Shown in pieces: positions 1-8,679 of a DNA stretch of 64,000 bases (positions are counted from its first letter, which is position 1; each line of letters starts with the position of its first letter). The stretch is from VRUE01 sp963770315. Its GTDB lineage: Bacteria; Actinomycetota; Thermoleophilia; Solirubrobacterales; 70-9. Where the stretch lies: assembly GCA_963770315.1 (NCBI GenBank), contig CAVYPC010000002.1, positions 682,001 to 746,000 on the forward strand, read 5' to 3'. Under the pieces are notes generated by a model. That model did not search any database, was not told the DNA's origin, and saw only the letters and a program-made list of their open reading frames with translations. The position numbers were made by a program, and so were the translations under genes.

Positions 1-23
1 GACCCGCTGAGATGGAGGCAGAG

Positions 24-1421
24 ATGCCGCGGCGGGGCGACGCGGTGCCCACGGAGGACGCATGGCCCCACACCAGGCGGCCCCTGCCTTGGTTGATCGC
101 GGGGTTCCTCGCGATGATCTTCCTCGTCCCCTTCGAAGCGATCCACTTCAAGGTGAATCTGCCCGTCGATGCCGACCTCGATCGCTTCTTCGTCGCGATG
201 ATCGTCGCGACCTGGGCGATCGGCGGGCTGCTTGGCCGCGGGCAGCGGGTCAGGCAGTGGCGATCGCGCGGCTGGGCGGCCGGGATGATCGTCTTCGTGT
301 TCGTCGCGATCGCCAGCATCGCCGTCAACGTCGGCCGGATAACCAACCTGGGCGAATGGGATGTCGCGCAGAAAAAGGTCGCCCTGCTGGTCGCCCTGGT
401 GGCGATCTTCGCAATCGTCACCCTGACCCTGCGGGTGGTCGAGCTGCGCAGGTTCGGGGCCCTGATCGTGATCCTTGCGGTGCTCACCGCCATAGGCACC
501 ACCTACGAGCAGAAAACCGGCTACAACGTCTTCTACGAAACGGCGACCACCGTGTTCTCGCCGGTGGCGACCGTCGATCCGGCGCCGACCGACGTCAACC
601 CCGATCCGACTGCATCGGCGCGCCCGTTGATTACCGGGCCCACTGCGCACGCGCTCTCAGTCGCCTCGATCCTCGGTATGGCGCTGCCGTTTGCGGTGGT
701 GCTGGCGGCGGTCGCGCCCGACGCGCGCCGCCGCATCCTCTGGGGCCTTGCCGCCTGCATGATCATCGTCGGCGCCCTGGTCACCCAGCGCAAATCGGGC
801 GCGGTGGTGCCGGCCTTCGCTCTTCTCGCGCTGTTCGCGATGCGACCGCGCCAGTTCCTCCGCCTCGCACCCTTTGGCATCGTCGCGCTCGTCTTCGGGC
901 TCCTGGCCTCCGGCGGCAGCTTCAGCTCCGTCCATGAGCTGAGCGGCGCTCAGAATCAGGACTCGACCCTCGGGCGCACCTCCGATTACCCGGCGGTCGT
1001 CCCCGATCTGCTCAGCAACCCGATCCTGGGGCGGGGGTACGGGACCCTCGATCCGGCGCGCGTCGACACCTACCGGATCTTCGACAACGAGTATCTCGGC
1101 GAGGTGTACCAGGTGGGCGCGCTCGGCCTGCTTGCCTTTCTGGCGCTGATCATCACGCCGCTGCTAGTGGTGCGCTCCGTATTGCGGTCCGACCATCCCT
1201 TGCGCGGCCCCCCGGCCCTGGCAGCCGGGGCTGGTTGTCTGGCGTTCGGGATCGCGGCGGCCCTCTACGACATCCTCAGCTTCTCGGAGGCGCCGTATCT
1301 GTTCCTCTTCATGGCGGCGATGTGCACCTGTGCCGCCTGCGTGGAAGTGCCCGCCGACAAGCGCGAATCCGTTCGCCGGCGGGCGGGTGCGGGGGCGGCC
1401 CCTCTACCAGCTAACGCCTGA
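24..1421 (+). CDS. O-antigen ligase/polymerase-like membrane protein (Wzy_C type)
   Basis: Multi-pass membrane protein of about 465 residues with some ten hydrophobic segments. The long extracytoplasmic loop near residues 310-355 carries the ligase/polymerase-type run G-R-T-S-D ... NPILGRGYG ... DNEYL ... GALGL, typical of the Wzy_C/WaaL superfamily, which joins or polymerises lipid-linked glycans outside the membrane. The frame is open to the window edge. An ATG at 12 exists, but a GGAGG at 14-18 sits five bases before the ATG at 24, so 24 is preferred. The C-terminus overlaps the convergent beta-helix gene by 18 bp. Whether it polymerises or ligates cannot be told from sequence. Confidence 0.75.
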   Translation: MPRRGDAVPTEDAWPHTRRPLPWLIAGFLAMIFLVPFEAIHFKVNLPVDADLDRFFVAMIVATWAIGGLLGRGQRVRQWRSRGWAAGMIVFVFVAIASIAVNVGRITNLGEWDVAQKKVALLVALVAIFAIVTLTLRVVELRRFGALIVILAVLTAIGTTYEQKTGYNVFYETATTVFSPVATVDPAPTDVNPDPTASARPLITGPTAHALSVASILGMALPFAVVLAAVAPDARRRILWGLAACMIIVGALVTQRKSGAVVPAFALLALFAMRPRQFLRLAPFGIVALVFGLLASGGSFSSVHELSGAQNQDSTLGRTSDYPAVVPDLLSNPILGRGYGTLDPARVDTYRIFDNEYLGEVYQVGALGLLAFLALIITPLLVVRSVLRSDHPLRGPPALAAGAGCLAFGIAAALYDILSFSEAPYLFLFMAAMCTCAACVEVPADKRESVRRRAGAGAAPLPANA

Positions 1422-3599
1422 GGGCTTGCGGTAGCCGATCGCTTCCTGGCCTGCGGGGTTGCAGTTGGCCGAGGCGCAATTGCCCTGCGAGTCCAGCGTG
1501 ACCAGGGACGGCTGGCCCCAGAGGTTCGAGCTGAACGTCGCGATACTTGCCGAGCCGTTCTGCGCGAAACCGCCATCCGGGTCGACGGCGACGTTGCGTT
1601 CGATCACGTTGTTCGAGCCGCTCGTCGCAGCCCAGCGCAGGCCGGGGAAGCCGGTGTAGCCGAGCCCCAGGTTCGAGAAGGTGTTGCGGCGGATCGTTAT
1701 GTTCGACATCGTGGTGCCGCCGGTGCCCAAGCCGGTTATCTCGACCCGGCCCTCGGAGTCCGAGAAGAGGTTGTTTTCGATCAACAGCCCCCCCTGGTTG
1801 CCGTTTTCGTCGCCGTGGATGTAGAGCGTTCCGGAGGAGCCGTTCGGCTGCCCTTCGGTGTAGAAGCCCTCGTGGCTGATCCAGTTGTTAGTGATCTGCG
1901 TGTTGACGCCGTGGTTGATGATCTGCATCCCGTCGGAGTGTTCGTCCGAACCCGGGTTCTTGGCGACGTAGTCGATCCGGTTGCGGTCGATGACGACATC
2001 CGCGGCGCGGTTGCCCAGGCCCTGGATCGCGTCGGCGGCGATGTGGTTGATGTAGTTGCCTTCGATGTGCAGGCGGTCGTTGTAGCCCAGTTCGTTGCCG
2101 GGGGAGCGGATGCCGTAACCGGTGGTGGTGCCGCTGGTGATGGTCCAACCCATTTCGTTGTTCTTGATCGTCACATCGTCGGAGACGTTGACGTTGATCA
2201 GGTTGTCCGAGGTCCGGTTTGCCGGCGTGCCGCCGATGACGCAGCCTTCGATCGTGGTCCCGTTCGCATCCCACAGTTCCGTCGAGCGGAACCGGGCGCT
2301 GCGGATGGTCAGATTCGTGGTGTTATTGATGTTGATGAACCCCATCGATCCGCCGTTGGCTGAGATGATGACGGGCTTTGACCCGAGCCCTTCGAGGTTG
2401 ACGTCGCCGACATCGGCGGTGACGCAGACGCTGTGATTCCCCTGGACGGCAGAGCGAACCTGGGCTGCGGTGGTTGCCTGGGTCGCGCCGGCGACGCATC
2501 CCGGCGGTGGCGGCGGCGGTGGTGGCGCTGCGGCTTCTACCGTCCAGCCCCAACTCGCCGGAGTGGGGTCGACGTTCCCCGCCCCGTCGGTGGCCCGCAC
2601 CTCGAAGCTGTGATCACCGACCGCGAGCCCCGAGTAGGACTGCGACGAGCCGCAAGCGGCGAACGGGGCCCCATCGAGCTCGCATTCGAAGCTGGAGCTG
2701 GTCTCGCTCGATTTGAACGTAAAGCTGGCCGAGGTGGCGGCCGTGGGGTCCCCTGGTTTGGACATGAGCGTCGTATTGGGCGGCGTGGTGTCGGGCGGAG
2801 TAGGTGAGCTTTCCACCGTCCAGGCTTTCGTCGCCGGAGTGGGATCGGTGTTCCCCGCCGCGTCGGTGGCACGCACCGAGAAGGTGTGGGACCCGACCGA
2901 GAGCCCCGAATAGGGCTTCGGCGAGGTGCACGAGCCGAACGCCCCCGCGTCGAGCTTGCACTGGAAGGTGCCGGCCTCGGTCGAGCTGAACGAGAAGCTG
3001 GCCGAGGTGCTGGTCGTCGTCGCCGGGGGGGAAGAGGTGATGCTGGTGTTGGGAGGCGTGGTGTCCAACGGCGGCGTCGGTTCGACGGTTTCCGGTTCTT
3101 CTTCTTCACCTTCGGGGGGTGGCGGAGTGGGATTGCCTGGAAGAACGGGGTGGCCCGGGTCGACCGGCGGCTGCGCGGGGCCGGGGAAGCTGTTCGGGTC
3201 CCAGGGATCCGTGCCGGCGAGGATCTCCTGGCCGTCACTGACGCCGTCGCCGTCGCTGTCGATCTTGCGCGGGTTGGTCAGGGTGCGCTTGACCTCGGTC
3301 CAATCCGAGAGGCCGTCGCCATCGGTGTCGGCTTTGCGTGGGTTGGTCCTGGTGCGCCGCAGCTCGGTCACGTTGGAGAGACCGTCGCCATCGCTGTCGA
3401 GCGCGCGGGTCCTTCTCTGGGTAACGACGTGCTCGCGGGCAGCGGGCTGAGTGCCCACTGGTCCCTGGAGGACGGCCTTAATGGGGGACTTTGCGACTGC
3501 GGGCGTTGCCTGTACGCCGGCGAGAAGCGCGATGACTGCAGCAATGAAGATGCCGGGAATGGTTTGGCGGGTTCTTGCTGAGACCGGAAAGTTAGTCAT
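1404..3599 (-). CDS. Secreted calcium-loop / Ig-like / parallel beta-helix protein
   Basis: 731 residues. Signal peptide (about 1-36, hydrophobic stretch ending TPAVAKS). Three tandem thrombospondin-3-like repeats (about 66-130), each with a DxDGDG calcium loop and, in the first two, a TNPRK tail. A Pro/Glu-rich linker (140-178) follows, then two similar Ig-like domains (about 178-265 and 270-357), each starting DTTPPNT and containing VRATD-AGN. The remainder is a right-handed parallel beta-helix with many NN/IxxN turns (PbH1 type). This architecture suggests a cell-surface or released polysaccharide-binding or -modifying protein (lyase or epimerase fold); no catalytic residues could be assigned. 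It runs convergently against the ligase-like gene. The start ATG directly precedes the signal peptide. Confidence 0.8.
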   Translation of the reverse strand: MTNFPVSARTRQTIPGIFIAAVIALLAGVQATPAVAKSPIKAVLQGPVGTQPAAREHVVTQRRTRALDSDGDGLSNVTELRRTRTNPRKADTDGDGLSDWTEVKRTLTNPRKIDSDGDGVSDGQEILAGTDPWDPNSFPGPAQPPVDPGHPVLPGNPTPPPPEGEEEEPETVEPTPPLDTTPPNTSITSSPPATTTSTSASFSFSSTEAGTFQCKLDAGAFGSCTSPKPYSGLSVGSHTFSVRATDAAGNTDPTPATKAWTVESSPTPPDTTPPNTTLMSKPGDPTAATSASFTFKSSETSSSFECELDGAPFAACGSSQSYSGLAVGDHSFEVRATDGAGNVDPTPASWGWTVEAAAPPPPPPPPGCVAGATQATTAAQVRSAVQGNHSVCVTADVGDVNLEGLGSKPVIISANGGSMGFININNTTNLTIRSARFRSTELWDANGTTIEGCVIGGTPANRTSDNLINVNVSDDVTIKNNEMGWTITSGTTTGYGIRSPGNELGYNDRLHIEGNYINHIAADAIQGLGNRAADVVIDRNRIDYVAKNPGSDEHSDGMQIINHGVNTQITNNWISHEGFYTEGQPNGSSGTLYIHGDENGNQGGLLIENNLFSDSEGRVEITGLGTGGTTMSNITIRRNTFSNLGLGYTGFPGLRWAATSGSNNVIERNVAVDPDGGFAQNGSASIATFSSNLWGQPSLVTLDSQGNCASANCNPAGQEAIGYRKPSGVSW

Positions 3600-3697
3600 G
3601 GCGTGCCCTATCGGTGGGAGTCTGTCTTTGGGTAGGAAAAGTCTTCCGTCTGGACAGGTGTCTGAACTGGGGCGCCGCGGTGTCTGGCACCAGCGAG

Positions 3698-3728
3698 AAG
3701 CTACCCGGAATCGCAGATGTTATGTCAA
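3698..3728 (-). promoter_or_regulatory. Candidate sigma-70 promoter for the beta-helix gene
   Basis: On the minus strand a perfect TTGACA (3728-3723) is followed after 19 bases by TAGCTT (3703-3698), which keeps the TAnnnT core. It lies about 100 bp upstream of the ATG at 3599. The spacer is longer than the usual 17, so this is only a candidate. Confidence 0.3.
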
Positions 3729-3756
3729 CGCCTTGAAGGTCTCGAAACGACGGTCT

Positions 3757-4716
3757 TCAAGACGATGTTGGCCGCGAATACGGCCCCAGAGGCGGTGCTG
3801 CGCGGCCCAGGATCACCTGTAAACCGGCCCTCTCGACACGGACGCGCTCGCGCTCGCGTTGGCCGCTTCGGAGCTTTGAAGCGACCGTGAAGACGGCGAT
3901 TCGGATCGCGTGACCTAGAGCTAGAGTAGTACGAATTCCCAACTTTTTGGCCCAGCCGTAGTGCTTCTCTACAAAGAGGAGGCGCGAATGACTCAGCTGA
4001 GCCATCAGGTCGCTGCGCGTGCGATCACCGGTGTGGTGGGTGATCGTCATCACCGGTAGGTGGGCTACCGGCCACCCTGCCTGCCAGAAGCGGTAGCACC
4101 AGTCGATCTCCTCGGAATACAGAAAGAAGCGCTCGTCCATGGGCCCCACCGCCCGCGCCGCCTCGCGGCGGGCAATCAGGAAGGCACCGACCAACCAGTC
4201 GGCGTTGCCCTCCTGTTCGTACCGTTCGTCTCGGGTCTCCAGCTCCTGGTACGTTCGAAGCACCGGCCAGTAGGCGGCGAACAGAGCCTCGCCCAGGCTT
4301 CTAAGAGGGGAGGGGAAGCGCCTGATCGAAGTCTGGAGTCCACCCTCGCTATCGCGCTGAATGACGCTCGCCAGCCCGAGCCCGGGACGGGAGTCCATCG
4401 CTGCGACGAGCTCGCCGAGGGTCCCGTCGCGAATCTCGACGTCGGGGTTGAGGAGCAGTACGTAGCGTCCCCTCGCTTCTGCTAGGGCGACGTTGTTGGA
4501 GGCGGCGAATCCACGGTTGTCGCGGCGGAACACACGTACCCGGTCGAACTCCCGCTCGATCGCGTCGGGCGTCCCGTCGGTCGAACCCGCATCTACGACC
4601 AGCCACTCCACAGATGCGGTTCCCGTGGACTCCTGTGCCGAACGTAGAGTTTGAACTGCCATCTCGCGCCCGTTGTGCGTGACGACGATGACCGAGAGGT
4701 CGGGTTGCGAAGTCAT
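3757..4716 (-). CDS. Glycosyltransferase family 2 (rhamnosyltransferase-like)
   Basis: About 319 residues. GT-A fold: SVIVVTHNG at the N-terminus, nucleotide-binding DAGSTDGT near residue 45, and LNPDVEI (metal-binding DxD position replaced by N-P-D, common in WbbL-like rhamnosyltransferases). A C-terminal helix lies near the membrane. It should transfer a sugar from a nucleotide donor to a lipid-linked glycan in the cytoplasm. The start at 4716 is fixed by an ATGA overlap with the asnB stop; an upstream in-frame start at 4818 would lie inside asnB. It is co-transcribed with asnB. Sugar and acceptor are not predictable. Confidence 0.82.
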   Translation of the reverse strand: MTSQPDLSVIVVTHNGREMAVQTLRSAQESTGTASVEWLVVDAGSTDGTPDAIEREFDRVRVFRRDNRGFAASNNVALAEARGRYVLLLNPDVEIRDGTLGELVAAMDSRPGLGLASVIQRDSEGGLQTSIRRFPSPLRSLGEALFAAYWPVLRTYQELETRDERYEQEGNADWLVGAFLIARREAARAVGPMDERFFLYSEEIDWCYRFWQAGWPVAHLPVMTITHHTGDRTRSDLMAQLSHSRLLFVEKHYGWAKKLGIRTTLALGHAIRIAVFTVASKLRSGQRERERVRVERAGLQVILGRAAPPLGPYSRPTSS

Positions 4717-6650
4717 GGTGCCCCCGCGGAAGTCGCACCCGCTGCGAGGACTGCCTCGGGCTCGGGCGCCGTGTCGGTGAGGGAGTCGGCCCAGAGCTCG
4801 AGCACCAAGAGCGACCACAGCCTGTCGCTATGGTCGGCGGACCCGGCTACGTGCTGATCGATCAGCGTCTCGACCTCGACTGCTCGCGTCCAACCGCGCC
4901 CGGTGCTCTGCCGGTCGAGCAGGACTTCGCGGGCGAACGGCGCCAGGTCGGCCCGCAGCCAGTTGCCGACCGGGAGCTGGAACCCCTGCTTGCGGCCGTC
5001 GAGGATCGTGTCGGGGAGCCAGCCCCGCAGCGCCCTCTTCAGCCCGATCTTGCGCTGGCCGCCGCTTGCCTTGTGCTCGACGGGGATCGATGCCGCCAAC
5101 TCCATCAGCTCGTGGTCGAGCAGCGGCGAGCGCGCCTCCAGCGAGAACGCCATGGTCGCGATGTCGATCTTTGCCAGCAGGTCGCCGGGAAGGTAGACGG
5201 TGGCGTCGACCTCGAGCAGCTGGTCGAGGAGCTCGGCACCGCTTGCTTCGCGCCACGGCTCGAGCATGAGCTCGTCCGCGTCGGCATCGCCGACCAGCTG
5301 CGCGAACTCGGGCGTATAGAGCGCTCTGCGCCGGTCGTCGTCGAAGACGCTCACCTGGCGGAGATAGCGCTCGTGACGGTCGCCGGCGAGGCGGGTCCCG
5401 AAGCGCTGGGCGCGACTGCGCCAGGCGCCGGGGTCGGAGCTTCCCCCGATTCTCCCCGCGGCCGCGGAGAGCGAGTGCCGCAGCGAGGCGGGCATGCGTT
5501 CCAGCCGCGCGGCGAGCACGTTCGAGCTGTAGCGCTGGTAGCCGGCGAAGCTCTCGTCGCCGCCGTCGCCGTTGAGGGCGACGGTCACGTGCTCGCCGGC
5601 GAGCTGGGCGAGGTAGAAGCAGGGCAGCGCCGAGTGGTCGCCGAAGGGCTCGCCGTAGTGGCGCACGAGCTTGGGCAGCATCGCGACCGCGTCGGGCTCG
5701 ACAACGAGCTCATGGTGGTCGGTGGAGAAGCGCTCGGCGACCAGGCGCGCGCGGGGCAGCTCGTTGAAGGCGTCCTCGGCGAAGCCGATCGAGAACGTCT
5801 TCACCGGTTGCGGCGATTGCTCGGCCATCGCCGCGACGACCGCCGAGGAGTCGATCCCACCGGAGAGGAAGGCGCCGAGCGGCACGTCGGATACGAGTCG
5901 CTTGGCGACGGCGGCGCGCAGGGAGGTGCGGATCCGCTCGTCGAGCTCGCGCACGTCGCCGACGGGCTGCTTCACCGAGTAGTCGAGCCGCCAGTAGCGC
6001 TCGATCGTCAGCGCGTCCCCCTGGTAGACGAGCCGGTGTGCCGGGGGCAGCTTGTGGACGCCGCGGAAGGCGCTGAGGGGCGCGGGAACGTACCCGTAGG
6101 CGAGGTAGGCGTCGATTGCCTCGGGGTCGATCTCGCGGGGGACCTCCGGTGCCTGCAGCAGCGCCCGCAGCTCGGAGGCGAAGCTGAGCACGCCACCGCG
6201 GAGGCTGTAGAAGAGCGGCTTCTTTCCGACCCGGTCGCGGGCGAGGAAGAGGCGCTTGCGACGGTCGTCCCAGAGGGCGAAGGCGAACATCCCCTCCAGC
6301 CGGGACAGGCAGTCGGTGCCGTGCTCCTCGTAGAGATGGGCGATGACCTCCGTGTCGCCCTTCGTGGCGAGGGTGTGGCCCGCGCGCAGCAGCTCCTGGC
6401 GCAGCTCTGCGTAGTTGTAGATCTCGCCGTTGAGGACGACGGCCACCGAGCCGTCCTCGTTGTAGACCGGCTGGTCGCCGGTGTCGAGGTCGATGACCCT
6501 GAGCCGCTGGATGCCGAGGCCGACCGGCCCCGATACATGGAGGCCCCGCGAGTCGGGTCCGCGGTGCTCCTGAGCCGCGCACATGCGGGCGATCAGATCC
6601 TCCTCGACAGGGGCGCCGTCGGCTCGTACCTGACCGGCGATGCCGCACAT
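4713..6650 (-). CDS. asnB: Asparagine synthetase-type amidotransferase (copy 1)
   Basis: 645 residues, normal AsnB length. MCGIAG gives Cys2 as the glutaminase nucleophile after Met removal; NGEIYNY (74-80) belongs to the class II glutaminase domain; the PP-loop SGGIDSS (263-269) starts the ATP-dependent synthetase domain. AsnB homologues are common in exopolysaccharide loci, where they may amidate uronic acid or other carboxyl groups rather than make asparagine. It is first gene of a two-gene operon with the downstream GT2 and diverges from the WsaF-like GT across 166 bp. A second AsnB lies at 16072. Which of the two, if either, makes free asparagine is unknown. Confidence 0.88.
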   Translation of the reverse strand: MCGIAGQVRADGAPVEEDLIARMCAAQEHRGPDSRGLHVSGPVGLGIQRLRVIDLDTGDQPVYNEDGSVAVVLNGEIYNYAELRQELLRAGHTLATKGDTEVIAHLYEEHGTDCLSRLEGMFAFALWDDRRKRLFLARDRVGKKPLFYSLRGGVLSFASELRALLQAPEVPREIDPEAIDAYLAYGYVPAPLSAFRGVHKLPPAHRLVYQGDALTIERYWRLDYSVKQPVGDVRELDERIRTSLRAAVAKRLVSDVPLGAFLSGGIDSSAVVAAMAEQSPQPVKTFSIGFAEDAFNELPRARLVAERFSTDHHELVVEPDAVAMLPKLVRHYGEPFGDHSALPCFYLAQLAGEHVTVALNGDGGDESFAGYQRYSSNVLAARLERMPASLRHSLSAAAGRIGGSSDPGAWRSRAQRFGTRLAGDRHERYLRQVSVFDDDRRRALYTPEFAQLVGDADADELMLEPWREASGAELLDQLLEVDATVYLPGDLLAKIDIATMAFSLEARSPLLDHELMELAASIPVEHKASGGQRKIGLKRALRGWLPDTILDGRKQGFQLPVGNWLRADLAPFAREVLLDRQSTGRGWTRAVEVETLIDQHVAGSADHSDRLWSLLVLELWADSLTDTAPEPEAVLAAGATSAGAP

Positions 6651-6816
6651 CAGGCGACCCCGGCCCGCGATGCGGGCGTGAGCTTGTCGGCGAGCGGAGG
6701 CTGATCCATGTTCCTCAAATCAACGGGCCCCTGAGGGGCGATCTTGCGTGGGAATGCGGATTTGGCCGCGTCCGGGCTGGAAGAACTCGGGCCGGGTGGG
6801 CGTTCGTCAGACAGGC

Positions 6817-8073
6817 ATGAGTCGGCCAAGCATCGTCGAGCGCGTCCGGCAGACCCGCCGGCTGCTGCGCACCGAGGGACCGTCAGGCGTGACGGCACGC
6901 CTGCGTGTGCGCGCATCCGAGGCCCTGGCCCCGGCAAGCGGCGAGGGCCTCCCCGTCGACCGGGAGCACCTGGTGCGTGCCTCGGAGATCGCCGCACGCG
7001 GCTCGGCGCTTCCACGCCCGGCCGCCTGGCTGCCCGGCGAGCCGCTCACCGTGGCCTGGGTCTGCGGCCCCGCCAGCGAGGGCTCGGGCGGGCACACGAC
7101 CATGTTCCGCGCGATCGCGGCGCTGGAACGCGGCGGGCACAGGTGCCTGGTCTACATCCACGATCGTCACGGCTGGGAGATCGAGCAGCACCGGCGCACG
7201 ATTCGCGAGTGGTGGCCCTGGGTGGGGGCGGAGGTGCGCGACCTCGCCGCCGGCATCGACGACGCCCACGCCGTCTTCGCGACGAGCTGGGAAACCGCCT
7301 ACCCCGTGCTCGCCTCGCCGGCGCTGGGGGCGCGCTGCTACTTCGTCCAGGACTTCGAGCCCTCGTTCTACCCGGCCGGCAGCGCCGCACTGCTGGCCGA
7401 GGAGACCTACCGCTTCGGCTTCCACGGCGTGACCGCCGGCCGCTGGCTCGCGCAGCTCCTGCGGCGCGACTACGGCATGCCCGCCGACCACTTCGACTTC
7501 GGCTGCGACCTCGAGCACTACTCGCTCTCGGGTGCGGCGGAGCGCCTCGGCATCTGTTACTTCTGCCGTCCCTCGACCCCGCGCCGGGCACATGAGCTCG
7601 CGGTTCTCGCCCTCGAGCTCTTCGCCGCGCGCCACCCTGAGGTCGAGATCCATACCTACGGGGAGCCCGCCGGCGCACTGCCGTTTGCCGCGACCGACCA
7701 CGGGCTGCTCACCCCCTCTCGGCTCGGCGACCTCTACCGCAGCTGCGTCGCCGGGTTGGTGATGTCGGCGACCAACGTCTCGCTCGTCCCCCACGAGATG
7801 CTCGCCGCGGGCTGTATCCCCGTGGTCAACGACGCCGAGCACAACCGCGTCGTGCTGGACAACGACCGCGTCGAGTACGCGGCGGCGACGCCGTTCGAGC
7901 TGGCCGATGCGCTCTCGCGCCTTGTCTCGCGGCCCCCCGCGACGCTGGCGGAGGACGCCGCCGCGGCCGCCGCCAGCGTCGACTCGATCTCCTGGGAGGA
8001 GAGCGGTCGCCAGGTCGAGCGGATCGTGCGCGACGTAGTCGCTGCCGGCGTGCCGAGCGAGCTGGTCGCATGA
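6817..8073 (+). CDS. WsaF-like glycosyltransferase (GT4, rhamnan type)
   Basis: About 418 residues. After roughly 65 residues comes a Rossmann-like start (LTVAWVCGP) with SGGHTTMFR, then CYFVQDFEPSFYP and a C-terminal half with NVSLVPHEMLAAGC, the arrangement seen in WsaF-type rhamnosyltransferases. It probably extends a glycan from a nucleotide-activated sugar. The track of in-frame starts begins at 6748, but the ATG at 6817 is preferred because the residues before it are low-quality read-through of the divergent promoter region. It overlaps the following acyltransferase by ATGA, so the two are translationally coupled. Confidence 0.78.
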   Translation: MSRPSIVERVRQTRRLLRTEGPSGVTARLRVRASEALAPASGEGLPVDREHLVRASEIAARGSALPRPAAWLPGEPLTVAWVCGPASEGSGGHTTMFRAIAALERGGHRCLVYIHDRHGWEIEQHRRTIREWWPWVGAEVRDLAAGIDDAHAVFATSWETAYPVLASPALGARCYFVQDFEPSFYPAGSAALLAEETYRFGFHGVTAGRWLAQLLRRDYGMPADHFDFGCDLEHYSLSGAAERLGICYFCRPSTPRRAHELAVLALELFAARHPEVEIHTYGEPAGALPFAATDHGLLTPSRLGDLYRSCVAGLVMSATNVSLVPHEMLAAGCIPVVNDAEHNRVVLDNDRVEYAAATPFELADALSRLVSRPPATLAEDAAAAAASVDSISWEESGRQVERIVRDVVAAGVPSELVA

Positions 8074-8678
8074 GCTCCCTGCGCTCGATCGCGCCCAGGG
8101 GCGCGCGACGCTCCCTGCGATCGGCGGTCGAGGGCCTTGCTCAGCAGCCCCGCATCTGGAAATACCGGGTGCTGTCGAGCTGCCAACCGGTCGGGGGCTC
8201 ACCGGTGATCCTGCAGCCGGTCCTCTTCATCGGGCCCGGAACGGTCTCCCTCGGGGAGGGGGTGCAGTTCGGCTGGAAGGATTCGCCGCTTTTCTACACC
8301 GGCTACTGCCACGTCGAGGTCAACCGGGAGAGCTCGCTGATCGAGGTCGGGGACCGCACCGAGTTCAACAACAACCTGATGATCAAGAGCGAGGGCGCCG
8401 GGATCTGCATCGGCCGCGACGGGCTCTTCGGCGCCCACGTCGAGATTTTCGACAGCGACTTCCACGACCTCCATCCGACCCGTCGCAAGGCGGGCACGCA
8501 GAAGATCGCGCCGGTGGAGATCGGCGACAACGTCTTCGTCGGAATGGGCGCCCGGATCCTCAAGGGGACGTCGATCGGGTCGGACTCGGTGATCGGCGCG
8601 GGATCTGTCGTCACCGGCTCAATCCCGGCCGGCGTGGTCGCGGCGGGCAACCCGGCGCGCGTGATTCGCGAGCTCTGA
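8070..8678 (+). CDS. Hexapeptide-repeat O-acyltransferase (WbbJ/Maa type)
   Basis: 202 residues. The C-terminal half shows left-handed beta-helix hexapeptide periodicity (IEVGDRTEF, ICIGRDGLFG, VEIGDNVFVGMGA, IGSDSVIGAGSVV) and ends with the usual AGNPARVI. The histidine pair in DSDFHDLH is the likely catalytic site. It should move an acetyl group from acetyl-CoA to a sugar hydroxyl. The start is fixed by ATGA overlap with the WsaF-like GT. The gene ends one base from the convergent flippase, leaving no room for a separate terminator. Confidence 0.85.
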   Translation: MSSLRSIAPRGARRSLRSAVEGLAQQPRIWKYRVLSSCQPVGGSPVILQPVLFIGPGTVSLGEGVQFGWKDSPLFYTGYCHVEVNRESSLIEVGDRTEFNNNLMIKSEGAGICIGRDGLFGAHVEIFDSDFHDLHPTRRKAGTQKIAPVEIGDNVFVGMGARILKGTSIGSDSVIGAGSVVTGSIPAGVVAAGNPARVIREL

Positions 8679-8679
8679 G

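Noticed and set aside
3140..3420. Tandem DNA repeats suggesting a small CRISPR-like array
   Set aside because: They are in-frame calcium-loop protein repeats inside the beta-helix gene; no spacers and no cas genes nearby.
4830..6704. Long plus-strand frame opposite asnB copy 1
   Set aside because: Antisense shadow caused by GC-rich codon use; asnB carries all family motifs on the other strand.
6650..7015. Minus-strand ORF upstream of asnB copy 1
   Set aside because: Mostly Arg/Pro/Ala, overlaps the WsaF-like gene on the other strand and has no ribosome site.
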